Assembly (NCBI GenBank): GCA_029262375.1
Contig: JAJCZM010000009.1
Span: 30,963-94,962 of the forward strand
Length of the DNA stretch: 64,000 nucleotides
Reading direction: 5' to 3'
Origin: Deltaproteobacteria bacterium
Lineage (GTDB): Bacteria; Desulfobacterota; Binatia; UBA1149; SPBQ01
Shown: positions 1 to 7,335 of the stretch, piece after piece
Layout of the letters: the number at the start of each line of letters is the position of its first letter
Numbering within the stretch: position 1 is the stretch's first letter
Notes under the pieces: generated by a model
The model's input: the letters and a program-made list of their open reading frames with translations, nothing else
Databases searched by the model: none
Told to the model about the DNA's origin: nothing
Made by a program: the position numbers and the translations under genes

Positions 1-1125
1 GGACACGATGACCGTGTAGTGCTCGCCGTCGATGCCGGCGAGCACTTCGCCAAGATGAAGATCGGTTTCGCGATAGGAATCGGCGACGGCCGACTCGTAC
101 AGCTTGGCCTTCGCCGCATCGAGCCCATCGTAGTCGCCGGGGCTCGAATAGGCCCAGTACGGATGAGAGACACGATCGACGAACGTATCGACGTAGATGA
201 ACAGGTCCCAAGGCTGGTCGAGGATCTCCATCACACCGGCCGTCTGTAGCCGCGCGACCTGCAACAGATGCTCGTACAGGTACTTCGGCGTGTCTTCCTC
301 GGCATGTTTACTCCAGCCGGGGCCTTCCGGGATGTACGGACCACCGATCTTTTCTTGCACGCCTGCGCGAAGCTCGGGCGGATAGCTGATCACCAGTCCG
401 TCATCGGTGCGATAAACCGGCGTGATGTAGAACTTGCCGCCGTCCAGCCGCTTCACGCGAACGGTAGCGCCGAGGTTCGGTTGGTTGGTGAGCTTCAGAG
501 AGGTCCACTCGCTCCAGGCGTTCTCGTCGAGCTTCTCGCAAACAGCGCGCAGCGTATCGACGTTCATACGGATCGCGGGAGGGTTCTGGCGATCGCCTAT
601 GGAATCGAGCGTCACGACGACGCCCGTGTTGCCGCCGAGCGTGGAGCCACTGAGAGGAAAGCCCGACAGCATCTCGCCGACAATCTCTTCGGCGGGCCAG
701 GTCGATGGGACGTTGGCGACCTTACTAGTCATCTCGAGGTCGGTGAGGATGTCCCAGACCGCTTTTACTTTTCGATGTGTGGACTGGGAGGTCGCCCATC
801 CGTCTACGCCGTGTTCCTCGAGCGGGCGGCCGGTGAAAATCGTAGACCACACGACCGGCGAGATGACCGGCGGGCGCGAAACGAGCACGCCGCGCAGACC
901 GCTGTTGTAGAGCTTGGCGATGTTCGGGAGTTCTCCGGCCTCGATCATCGGCACCATGACGTCCCACGTGCCACCGTCGATCCCGAAGACCAAGACCTTC
1001 GCGGATTTCTCCGCCGAAGTGCATGAAGCGGTACCCGCCACGGCCAGGGCGAGCGCGAAAATGGCTATTGAGAGTTGCAGCTGTCGGAACTGAAGACGAA
1101 AGCGTCGCACCGCGAAATACCTCAC
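1..1125 (-). CDS. Partial alkaline-phosphatase-superfamily lipoprotein (type I phosphodiesterase-like)
   Basis: Reads leftwards from a GTG at 1125 (GAGGGG lies just upstream) and stays open for 375 codons to the window edge, so the C-terminus is missing. Residues 18-35 are a lipoprotein signal ending in TAS-C35, so the mature protein is probably membrane-anchored and faces the periplasm. Residues 43-70 carry the first metal-site strand of the family (VLVFGIDGGTWDVM, Asp50), followed by LPNIAKLYNSG and then SPVVWSTIFTGRP, where the nucleophilic Ser/Thr is expected. DLFIYVDTFVDRVSHPYW near the left part supplies further Asp/His metal ligands. The family hydrolyses or transfers phosphate or sulfate esters; the substrate cannot be read. 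It is divergent from the sulfatase-like gene at 1218, so the 92-bp gap should hold both promoters. Confidence 0.8.
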   Translation of the reverse strand, partial: MRYFAVRRFRLQFRQLQLSIAIFALALAVAGTASCTSAEKSAKVLVFGIDGGTWDVMVPMIEAGELPNIAKLYNSGLRGVLVSRPPVISPVVWSTIFTGRPLEEHGVDGWATSQSTHRKVKAVWDILTDLEMTSKVANVPSTWPAEEIVGEMLSGFPLSGSTLGGNTGVVVTLDSIGDRQNPPAIRMNVDTLRAVCEKLDENAWSEWTSLKLTNQPNLGATVRVKRLDGGKFYITPVYRTDDGLVISYPPELRAGVQEKIGGPYIPEGPGWSKHAEEDTPKYLYEHLLQVARLQTAGVMEILDQPWDLFIYVDTFVDRVSHPYWAYSSPGDYDGLDAAKAKLYESAVADSYRETDLHLGEVLAGIDGEHYTVIVS

Positions 1126-1217
1126 TCGCCGCGCCCCTCGATCCCGTGCCAAAGCCGGCCGGGCTACATGGACATTGCCGCCGGTGCTGCTAGAAATAGC
1201 GCCTGGTCCAGCCTGGA

Positions 1218-2702
1218 ATGCCCACTTCATTACTTCGGATCGCGATCGGCGTCGTAGTTTGCCTTGCCCTCGGTGCCTGTTCAAAGGACTCGGTGCTGCG
1301 AGGTGACGGGAACTCGGGGGAAACCGCCGAGGTGCTGTGCCCCGGCTGCAACGTCATCCTCATCTCTATGGATACCGTGCGCGCCGATCACCTGAGCGCC
1401 TACGGTTACGAGCGCAAAACCTCCCCCCACGTCGATCGGCTGGCCGCGAAGTCGGCGGTCTTCGAGCAGGCAATCAGCCAATCCTCATGGACCCTACCCG
1501 CCCACGGCTCGATGATGACCGGCCTGTACCCCGGCCGTCTCGGTGTCTCGCACTACCCTGCCAAGCGGCGCTTACCCGATAAGACGACCACGCTTGCCGC
1601 GACGTTCAAACAGGCCGGCTATGCGACCGGCGGATTTACCGGCGGCGGGTTCGTGTCGGCGCATTTCGGCTTCGACCGCGGCTTCGAGACCTATCAGAGC
1701 GACGGACGCCGTTTCGAGCACAACCTCGACGAAGCCTTGGGTTGGCTCGATAACGTGAAAGACCGACGCTTCTTCATGTTCTTCCACGGGTATAACGCGC
1801 ACCGCCCGTACTTTTCGGCGCAGATAGACAAGGCCGAGATGGGCATTCCCGAAAAGGCACCGGTCGAGCGTCGCGGGTTCTGCGTCAAAGGACGGCGCGA
1901 GAAGCCGGCGCAAAAGCAGCTAGACGACATCCTGCGCTACTACGATGCGTCGATTCACCACGGCGACCGCCAGGTCGGCAAGCTGCTACGCCAGCTCGAA
2001 GCGCTCGGGCTCGACAAGAACACCGTGATTTTGGTGACTTCCGACCACGGCGAGGAGTTTTTCGAGCACGGCAACTGCGACCACGTGCGCTTCCTTTATA
2101 AGGAGGTGGTTCATGTGCCGTTCATCCTGCACATCCCCGGGGCCACTCCCGAGGGCAAGCGCATTCGCGCGCTGATCCCCGCGTCGATCTCGGTAGCGCG
2201 CACGCTACTCGATGCCACCGGCACGGATCACAATATGCCGGGCACCAGCGTGCTACCGGTGCTAGCGGGAACGAGCGGTGCCTACGAGTCCGTGTACAGC
2301 GAAGCCTCGAGCCCAGTGGGTGCGCTCGGAAGTCGCGGCGAGACGATGGCGATGACCACGCCGCGTCACAAGCTCATCTCCTACCCCGTCGAAGGTACCG
2401 ATGAAGCCTACGACCGTGTGCACGACATCCACGAGCACAAGGTCCTGCCCGAAGACCACGACGCCTACGACAATCGCAAGGTGCTCCGAGCGTGGAGCAA
2501 TTCGCTCGTCGTGCTGCCGAAGCCGGCGTCGCGTGCTTCCCAGCCCCGCTACACGACGCCCACCGCAAAGACCCAAGAGGGCGAGCCCGATGAGCCGAGC
2601 GCGTCAAAAGAACCGACGGCGCCGACAGAGAATGAAGAGCCAGAGGCGTTGCCCGACGCGATCGAGGAGCAGCTGAAGGCATTGGGGTATCTAGACGACT
2701 GA
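1218..2702 (+). CDS. Sulfatase-like lipoprotein with a Thr at the formylglycine position
   Basis: A 494-residue protein beginning with a lipoprotein signal (LALGA-C21). Residues 45-60 hold the N-terminal metal motif of the sulfatase fold (ILISMDTVRADHLSAYGY, Asp52), and TSDHGEEFFEHG supplies later Asp/His ligands. The active-site segment is SSWTLPAHGSMMTG. Position 92 is Thr where true sulfatases have Cys or Ser in C/S-x-P-x-R, and the Arg is His. Such a residue cannot become formylglycine, so a phospho-hydrolase or transferase role (as in Thr-nucleophile phosphoethanolamine transferases) is more likely than sulfatase activity. The tail EEQLKALGYLDD is typical of this subgroup. A low-complexity Pro/Glu/Thr stretch precedes the tail. 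The ribosome site is weak. It is divergent from the related gene 1-1125. Confidence 0.88.
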   Translation: MPTSLLRIAIGVVVCLALGACSKDSVLRGDGNSGETAEVLCPGCNVILISMDTVRADHLSAYGYERKTSPHVDRLAAKSAVFEQAISQSSWTLPAHGSMMTGLYPGRLGVSHYPAKRRLPDKTTTLAATFKQAGYATGGFTGGGFVSAHFGFDRGFETYQSDGRRFEHNLDEALGWLDNVKDRRFFMFFHGYNAHRPYFSAQIDKAEMGIPEKAPVERRGFCVKGRREKPAQKQLDDILRYYDASIHHGDRQVGKLLRQLEALGLDKNTVILVTSDHGEEFFEHGNCDHVRFLYKEVVHVPFILHIPGATPEGKRIRALIPASISVARTLLDATGTDHNMPGTSVLPVLAGTSGAYESVYSEASSPVGALGSRGETMAMTTPRHKLISYPVEGTDEAYDRVHDIHEHKVLPEDHDAYDNRKVLRAWSNSLVVLPKPASRASQPRYTTPTAKTQEGEPDEPSASKEPTAPTENEEPEALPDAIEEQLKALGYLDD

Positions 2703-2727
2703 CCAACTTCGGCTTGGACTCGCTTTT

Positions 2728-2756
2728 TTGCGCGCTCGCCACGGCTGGGTTATACA
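2728..2756 (+). promoter_or_regulatory. Candidate sigma-70 promoter of tRNA-Asn
   Basis: TTGCGC at 2728-2733 and TATACA at 2751-2756 are 17 bp apart, and the tRNA begins 15 nt after the -10 box. The match is good at -10 and partial at -35. Confidence 0.45.
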
Positions 2757-2770
2757 ATTCTCTCTCTCGC

Positions 2771-2846
2771 TCCTCGGTAGCTCAGTTGGTAGAGCAGGCG
2801 GCTGTTAACCGCCTTGTCGCTGGTTCGAGTCCGGCCCGGGGAGCCA
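2771..2846 (+). tRNA. tRNA-Asn (GTT)
   Basis: Complete cloverleaf. The acceptor stem TCCTCGG pairs with CCGGGGA (one T-G pair). The D arm is CTCAGTTGGTAGAGC. The anticodon stem GGCGG/CCGCC encloses loop CTGTTAA with anticodon GTT at 2804-2806. The T arm GCTGG-TTCGAGT-CCGGC, discriminator G and encoded CCA (2844-2846) follow. Its 3' end is repeated at 2981-2996, 5449-5461 and 12727-12742, as expected for a tRNA used as an integration target. Confidence 0.97.
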
Positions 2847-2996
2847 ACTTCTTTCCTTAGCGCGTATCGAAGCGCTTCAAGACGGGGGCGGTTAACAGCG
2901 GCTGTCAACTTCCTTTTTAGATACGCTCGCGCGGCTCGCTGTTGGTCGCGTCTGCGCCGCGCGCTGGCGCGCGGCTTGACCGAGTCCGGCCCGGGG
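2847..2996 (+). repeat. Scrambled tRNA-Asn-derived sequence between the tRNA and the IS3 element
   Basis: No gene is seen. Bases 2887-2899 are the exact reverse complement of the anticodon arm (2801-2813), and 2898-2909 repeat GCGGCTGTTAAC in direct orientation with one change. Bases 2981-2996 (CGAGTCCGGCCCGGGG) are an exact copy of the T-arm/acceptor end of the tRNA (2826-2841). This duplicated 3' end stops precisely at the IS3 left end (2997). Confidence 0.75.
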
Positions 2997-3019
2997 TGAC
3001 CTTCCTCCGAAATAATGGA
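2997..3019 (+). repeat. Left terminal inverted repeat of the IS3 element
   Basis: TGACCTTCCTCCG followed by TGGAGACCC after a short variable part. It matches the right end (4234-4256) read inwards, with most changes in the central A/T-rich part. Confidence 0.8.
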
Positions 3020-3027
3020 GACCCCGG

Positions 3028-3903
3028 TTATGCCGCAAGCGCGGCGGTTAAAGCGGCAGCCTCGAACTCGGCAGGACTCATGTAGCCGATGTAGGAATGC
3101 CGACGCCAACGGTTGTAGAACACCTCGATGTATTCGAAGATCGCCGACCTCGCCTCGGCGCGTGTTTCAAAGTCGCTGCGATGCACAAGTTCTTGCTTCA
3201 GCGTGCCGAAGAAACTCTCGACCACGGCATTGTCCCAACAATCACCTTTGCGACTCATGCTGCACGTGATGCCGGCAGCTCGCAGACGCTTTCGGTAGTC
3301 GTCGCTCGCGTATTGGCTGCCGCGATCGGAATGATGCAGCAGATCATCGCTCGGCTCGCGCACCGTCAACGCCATATCCAACGCGCTCAGTACGAGCCGT
3401 CGATCGATACGATGATCCATCGCCCATCCGACCACGCGCCGCGAGAACAGATCCAAGATCACTGCCAGATACAGCCAGCCCTCGCGCGTCCAGATGTAAG
3501 TGATGTCGCCCGCCCACTTACGGTCCACAGCTTCGACCGCGAACGCGCGGTCGAGTAGGTTCTTGGCCACCGGCGAGTTGTGCTTGGAGTCCGTCGTTAC
3601 TTTGAAGCGTCGCTTACGGCGCGCACTGATTCCGTTCTCGCGCATCAGGCGCTCAACACGACCGGGGCTGACTACACAACCTCGAGCAATCAGCTCGCGA
3701 TACATTCGCGGTGAGCCGTACGTGCCGCGACTCTCGACGTGGATCTCTTTGATCTCGGCCAGTAGCTTCGCGTTCTCTAGTGCACGAGCAGACGGCCCGC
3801 GTTGCATGAATGCGTAGTAGCCGCTCGACGAGACCTGCATTGCACGGCACAGGATTGTGATCGGGTAGTTCGTCTTCTCCGCACCAATGAACCGGTATCT
3901 CAT
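3028..3903 (-). CDS. IS3-family transposase OrfB (DDE integrase core)
   Basis: 291 residues. An HTH_21-type N-terminal part ([36 protein letters not shown]) precedes the rve integrase core. Catalytic residues appear in WAGDITYIW (first Asp), [11 protein letters not shown] (second Asp) and [15 protein letters not shown] (Glu). It catalyses cutting and joining of the element ends, probably as an OrfAB fusion made by -1 frameshifting at 3933-3939. Its own ATG at 3903 overlaps the OrfA stop by 4 bp. Full length and without internal stops. Confidence 0.95.
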   Translation of the reverse strand: MRYRFIGAEKTNYPITILCRAMQVSSSGYYAFMQRGPSARALENAKLLAEIKEIHVESRGTYGSPRMYRELIARGCVVSPGRVERLMRENGISARRKRRFKVTTDSKHNSPVAKNLLDRAFAVEAVDRKWAGDITYIWTREGWLYLAVILDLFSRRVVGWAMDHRIDRRLVLSALDMALTVREPSDDLLHHSDRGSQYASDDYRKRLRAAGITCSMSRKGDCWDNAVVESFFGTLKQELVHRSDFETRAEARSAIFEYIEVFYNRWRRHSYIGYMSPAEFEAAALTAALAA

Positions 3904-4238
3904 TGGCTTTCCTTGGCGAAGAAGACCGTCGCCTTTTTTAGTATCTCTCGCTCCATCCGCAGCTCGCGAACTTCGCGACGCAAGCGACCGAGCTCCTTCT
4001 TCTCGTCACTTGTCAGTTCTTCAGCGCGGCCGTTCCCGGCATCAACATCCGCTTGGTGCAGCCAGCGTCGAAGCAGGGATTCACCAATCCCGAGGTCTGA
4101 CGCGATCTCGCCGACGCTCTTCGTGCTCGTTCGCATCAGAGTGACTGTCTCAGCCTTGAACTCCTTACTGAACTTCCTTCGTTTCCTTCCTATGGACACC
4201 TCCCAGCGCCGCATTCTGGCGCTTCGGCGGGTCTCCAC
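3900..4238 (-). CDS. IS3-family transposase OrfA (DNA-binding HTH protein)
   Basis: About 104-112 residues. The core [18 protein letters not shown] and [18 protein letters not shown] form the HTH_Tnp_1 helix-turn-helix that binds the IS ends. The C-terminal leucine-rich coiled coil ([18 protein letters not shown]) is the usual dimerisation zipper. The upstream GTG at 4238 lies inside the right terminal repeat, so the ATG at 4214 is an alternative start. It overlaps orfB by 4 bp in the -1 frame. Confidence 0.93.
   Translation of the reverse strand: METRRSARMRRWEVSIGRKRRKFSKEFKAETVTLMRTSTKSVGEIASDLGIGESLLRRWLHQADVDAGNGRAEELTSDEKKELGRLRREVRELRMEREILKKATVFFAKESQ
3933..3939 (-). other. Programmed -1 frameshift site A-AAA-AAG of the IS3 element
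   Basis: On the minus strand the codons CTA AAA AAG GCG in orfA contain the heptamer A AAA AAG, the standard slippery signal of IS3-family elements. Slipping back one base enters the orfB frame upstream of its ATG with no stop between, giving a fused OrfAB transposase. Confidence 0.7.
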
Positions 4239-4291
4239 CCAATCGGGGGAAGGTCAATTGACCTGCCCCCGATTGGGTGGAGACCCGCGAG
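4228..4291. repeat. Head-to-head IS3 ends: right repeat of the intact IS and an opposing IS end
   Basis: The right end of the intact element (to 4256) is followed by AT and then by TGACCTGCCCCCG continuing to GGGTGGAGACCCGC (4259-4290). This matches the right terminal repeat of the intact IS (one mismatch over about 30 bases) in inverted orientation. The result is a large, almost perfect palindrome. The second element has lost its body after 4291; an orfA fragment in the matching orientation lies at 5530. Confidence 0.75.
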
Positions 4292-4458
4292 ACGTGGCAA
4301 CGCCGGCCGGCGGTTTGTAAACCGCTCGAGCCTCGCGCGAGGAATACTCCAAATATCACAGCTGATCCTTCAGCATGTTGACTGAGATCGACGATCTCGT
4401 AACGCTCGCGATGTCGTAACGCCTGATGGTCACCGGCGTTGCCGAGTCGGAGGGAATT

Positions 4459-5223
4459 ATGTTGGGAACGTCGAAGCGCCTGTGCGCCGTGGCGATCGCG
4501 ATACTCGGCATCGCCGCGGTCGCTGCGTTTGCGCGTCCGGCCGACGCGACGTCCGTCAGCTCAACGACAACCACGACGACGTTGGCCGGTCCGGTTCGTT
4601 GCGCGCAACCGGTTAGCAGTGGCGCAATGCCGACGGCGAGCGATTGCCTGTTCATTCTCAAAGCCGCCGTCGGCATCGGCTCTTGCGTTCCCGCTTGCGT
4701 GTGCGACGTCAACGGCGACTTCAACGGTACCGCGACGGACGCTCTCGCCTGCCTCAACATCGCCGTCGGTGTTCAACTACCGCTCGCTTGCCCTTGCAGC
4801 GGATCAACGACGACGACGATGGCTTCCGACGCCGGTGCGTGTTGCGAGGATGGCCGCAAGGGCCGTGTATGCAGCATCGCTGCACGAGACCTGTGTATGG
4901 GTACCTACCTGGGCGATAGCGAGGATTCTGTTTGCAGTAGCGAAGAATGGGCGCTGTGCGACCTGCCCGCTACCACGACGACCACGTTGAGCACCACCAC
5001 CACGTTGGGTACCACGACCACGTTGATCACGCCGCCGACGACGACTACCACAACAACGCTTTCGGACCGGCTCGGACCCTGCTGTGAGGGGGGGCAGTGT
5101 ACGATCGTCGCGCCCGACAACTGTGATGGCCTGTACCTGGGCGACAGCACCGCCGCGAGCTGCAGCCGTGCAGACCGGCGTGCTTGCGCGTCCAGTCCGA
5201 CGACCACCACGACGGTTCCCTGA
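4459..5223 (+). CDS. Secreted poly-Thr protein with dockerin-like pair and two CC-rich repeats
   Basis: 254 residues from the ATG at 4459, chosen because GGAGG lies 5 nt upstream. The signal peptide (residues 3-30, VAIAILGIAAVAAFARPADA) is followed by a short Thr linker and a dockerin-like pair. In the first half the calcium loop is degenerate (PTASDCLFILKAAVG). The second half keeps D-V-N-G-D plus ATDALACLNIAVG. Two copies of a Cys-rich motif (CCEDG...YLGDSEDSVC and CCEGG...YLGDSTAASC) are separated by poly-Thr linkers, probable O-glycosylation sites. Likely exported. It sits between an IS end (4259-4290) and a transposase fragment (5530), so it could be a passenger of a decayed composite element. 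Function unknown. Confidence 0.8.
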   Translation: MLGTSKRLCAVAIAILGIAAVAAFARPADATSVSSTTTTTTLAGPVRCAQPVSSGAMPTASDCLFILKAAVGIGSCVPACVCDVNGDFNGTATDALACLNIAVGVQLPLACPCSGSTTTTMASDAGACCEDGRKGRVCSIAARDLCMGTYLGDSEDSVCSSEEWALCDLPATTTTTLSTTTTLGTTTTLITPPTTTTTTTLSDRLGPCCEGGQCTIVAPDNCDGLYLGDSTAASCSRADRRACASSPTTTTTVP

Positions 5224-5529
5224 GAGCCCGCGAGGGAAACCGACGGCACGGGCGCTGCGGATGGCCGGGGTACAGCCGGCGCGTGCATCAAGCCGCGAGT
5301 TTACCTAACAAATACTTCTCTGAAGCTCCCCGATGCTTCGCGAGAAGCGCTTGGATGCGCTAGCCACACATAGCGATGCAACGGCCTCAAAGAGAGTTCG
5401 CGTATCAGAATTCGGCACGCGACAGAGAGTTCGATATACGTCCACGAAGGGGAGCCAACTTTTCCCCCATGATCTCTAGCGATCGTTGCAACACGTTCCG
5501 AACGGCGGCTCATCAGAGTAGGAAGGGGC
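5224..5529. other. Intergenic remnant region with tRNA 3'-end repeat
   Basis: No coding signal is convincing. The only recognisable piece is the tRNA-Asn 3'-end copy GGGGAGCCAACTT at 5449-5461. Confidence 0.5.
5449..5461 (+). repeat. Att-like copy of tRNA-Asn 3' end
   Basis: GGGGAGCCAACTT is identical to 2838-2850, covering the tRNA 3' end with CCA and the following ACTT. With the truncated copy ending GGGG at 2996 it could form one tRNA 3' end split by inserted DNA. Confidence 0.5.
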
Positions 5530-5616
5530 ATGGAAGGGGAACGGAGAAAGTTCAGCAAGGAGTTCAACGCTGAGACAGTCGCTCTGATGCGCACGAGTGA
5601 GAGGAGTGTCGGTCAG
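5530..5616 (+). pseudogene. Fragment of IS3 transposase orfA
   Basis: Encodes [17 protein letters not shown] followed by ALMRTSERSVG, clearly homologous to the N-terminus of the intact OrfA ([14 protein letters not shown] and [11 protein letters not shown]). Similarity stops at GQYVYPTW, just before the CopD-like gene. It is in the orientation predicted by the orphan IS end at 4259. Confidence 0.8.
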
Positions 5617-5630
5617 TACGTTTACCCAAC

Positions 5631-6146
5631 ATGGATACGAACATGCTCAGTCTTGTATTGATTTGGCTTCACGTTGTTGCCGCGGCCGTGTGGGTCGGCG
5701 GTATGGTCTTCTTCGTGACGGTGTTGGTACCGGTGGTGCGCTCGGGGGAGTTCGCCACCCATTCGGCCGCAATCGTGCGTGCGACTGGTCGCCGTTTCCG
5801 CACGGTAGGGTGGACTGCATTGGCGGTCCTTATCGTCACGGGCTTCGGCACTCTACTCGTTCGCGGGATCGGTCCCGCCGAATTGATCGATACTGCGACA
5901 TGGGCGACGCCGTTCGGGCGTCTATTAGGGGGCAAGCTCCTGTTGGTGGGGCTCGTCTTGGTGCTGAGCACAGCACACGATCTCTACGTTGGCCCACGTG
6001 CGAGCGCTGCTGCAATTGCCGCCCCCACTAGCCCGGCCGCCACGGCACTGCGACGCCGGGCGAGCCTCATGGGCCGCTCTAATCTAGTCTTGGCGCTCGC
6101 GATTGTCGCCTTAGCCGTGACGATGACCCGAGGCTGCGGAGTCTGA
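5631..6146 (+). CDS. CopD-like four-helix membrane protein
   Basis: 171 residues with four hydrophobic helices. Helix 1 has the LIWLHVVAAAVWVGGMVFF signature (His and WVGG) seen in copper-resistance CopD and related heme/copper membrane proteins. Helix 2 is near 62-80 (WTALAVLIVTGFGTLL), helix 3 near 103-120 (GKLLLVGLVLVLSTAHDL, with another His), and helix 4 near the C-terminus (LALAIVALAVT). Family members move copper or bind heme in the inner membrane; the exact role is open. ATG at 5631 is used, with a second ATG four codons later. Its 3' end overlaps a decayed gene on the other strand. Confidence 0.7.
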   Translation: MDTNMLSLVLIWLHVVAAAVWVGGMVFFVTVLVPVVRSGEFATHSAAIVRATGRRFRTVGWTALAVLIVTGFGTLLVRGIGPAELIDTATWATPFGRLLGGKLLLVGLVLVLSTAHDLYVGPRASAAAIAAPTSPAATALRRRASLMGRSNLVLALAIVALAVTMTRGCGV

Positions 6147-6350
6147 GCCCGCTGTGTGGGCGGCGCCCGAGGTATCGGGTGCGGCGCTAGCCTCCCGCAG
6201 TAGCTCCGCAGAGCTCTGTTCGAAGGCGTTGGCAAAATCGTGCAAGTCCGGAAGTAGGTCACGGTCTGCGTTCAGTCCCCAGCACAACCGTCCATCGTAG
6301 CTGACGTTAGCCACACCGAGGCGCTGATTCTCGAACAGCGGATTGGAATG
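6111..6350 (-). pseudogene. C-terminal remnant of a wax ester synthase/diacylglycerol acyltransferase
   Basis: The minus strand encodes NPLFENQRLGVANVSYDG followed by RLCWGLNADRDLLPDLHDFA, which matches the conserved end of WS/DGAT proteins (C-terminal DUF1298 region, SYDGRL...GLxADRDxVPDL). The catalytic HHxxxDG region and about 400 residues are absent, and similarity begins abruptly near 6350. It therefore looks like a truncated gene left by rearrangement in the island. The reading frame ends 36 bp inside the CopD-like gene on the opposite strand. Confidence 0.65.
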
Positions 6351-6448
6351 CTGCCGTTCCGTTCATCTGCATGAAGACCTCGAATCAGCTGCGCAGCAAG
6401 TGCATGCTGTAAGCTAGCGACGCAGCAGCGAGCTGGTAGGTAGAAAGC

Positions 6449-6907
6449 GTGACGATTCAGGATTTTGGAAGCATCGGAGAGGTTGTAGGCGCGATCGCGA
6501 CCGTAGCAACCCTGGCGTACCTCGCGCTTCAGATTCGACAGAACACCATCTCGATTCGCCGGGCGAGCGGGCGTCAGTCAGGCGAGAAGAACGCTGTCGC
6601 GCTGCGAGCTCTCTCCGAGCATCCCGAGTTGTTCTCGGGGGACTTCCTCGGACTGGATGCGTTTGCCGCCCTCGAACCAGAGCGGCGTACCCGCTTCGAC
6701 ATGATCTTAGGAATGTGGATGCAGGCCGTCGAGCAGACCTTCGCAGACGTGCGTGAGGGACTGGTCGAGCCCGAGTATGCGGTGCCTTACCGCGACTTCG
6801 TTCGGCAGATATTCTCCTGTCCGGGTGGTCAACAGTGGTGGAGCGAGCGCCGGGCCTGGTTCACCGTCTCGTTCCAGAAGGAAGTCGACAAGCTCATTGA
6901 GAGATGA
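6449..6907 (+). CDS. Small membrane-anchored hypothetical protein
   Basis: 152 residues from a GTG at 6449 (GGTAGG upstream). It starts with an IGEVVGAIATVATLAYLALQIRQNT segment (quoted here in part: a single transmembrane helix followed by a basic stretch) and continues as a soluble helical domain with conserved Trp residues (MWMQAVEQTF, QQWWSERR). This architecture is common in bacterial proteins without assigned function. I recognise the type but no activity. It lies between decayed genes on the candidate island. Confidence 0.6.
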   Translation: MTIQDFGSIGEVVGAIATVATLAYLALQIRQNTISIRRASGRQSGEKNAVALRALSEHPELFSGDFLGLDAFAALEPERRTRFDMILGMWMQAVEQTFADVREGLVEPEYAVPYRDFVRQIFSCPGGQQWWSERRAWFTVSFQKEVDKLIER

Positions 6908-6945
6908 TCGAAGCGACAGTCTGATTGTCAGCTCGGAGGTCGCGA

Positions 6946-7335
6946 ATGCCCGGCTACTTGATCGCAAACTACAAGCTCTCCAATCCTAAGGGGTATGAAG
7001 GATACGTCACCGCTCCCCCATCCGGGCAGTACGAAGGGCGGCGAACAGCCGCAGGACTACGTTCCGCGCGGAATGTTCAGCGGCTGATCGGAGCGCGCGT
7101 ATTCGCGAACCATCAACCTCCGCCCTCGATGCTCCAAGCACTCGACGCGCGTGAAGCACATCACGCGCAACTCTCGCGTCGCCGCACTCCAGGGGAGAGA
7201 CGGCAAAGCCCTTCCCGGGCCCTGAAACGGGCCCTCAGACATAAGCCATCATCTAGGCGCCGCCTTGGCGCCGCGCAACAAGCCACATCACGTTGCGGGC
7301 GACGAGACAGTTCAGGGGAGCAGATAGCGCACTGA
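6946..7335 (+). pseudogene. Decayed DUF1330-family gene
   Basis: GGAGG sits 7 nt before ATG 6946, and the first 40 residues (MPGYLIANYKLSNPKGYEGY, then QYEGRRTAAGLRS) follow the DUF1330 pattern (dimeric alpha/beta barrel of about 95 residues). After about residue 40 the frame no longer resembles the family, becomes Arg-rich and runs 83 bp into the convergent methyltransferase gene, so a frameshift or deletion is likely. Good translation signals in front of a broken frame suggest recent decay. Confidence 0.5.

Larger units (their letters stand above)
2997..4256 (-). mobile_element. Complete IS3-family insertion sequence (1260 bp)
   Basis: Two overlapping transposase frames are bounded by matching ends. 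The left end reads TGACCTTCCTCCG and the right end read inwards gives TGACCTTCCCCCG; both continue to TGGAGACCC. The ends start with TG and finish with CA as in the family. No direct target duplication is visible. The left neighbour is the duplicated tRNA 3' end and the right neighbour, after only two bases (AT), is another IS end in opposite orientation. Intact frames suggest a recent or still mobile insertion. Confidence 0.9.

Noticed and set aside
268..1026. A 252-codon plus-strand frame over the first kilobase
   Set aside because: It has no family resemblance. The minus strand encodes a continuous lipoprotein with phosphodiesterase motifs throughout.
2997..4256. A target-site duplication for the intact IS3 element alone
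   Set aside because: The left flank is GGGG and the right flank AT-TGACC belongs to another IS end; no direct duplication is present at its own borders.
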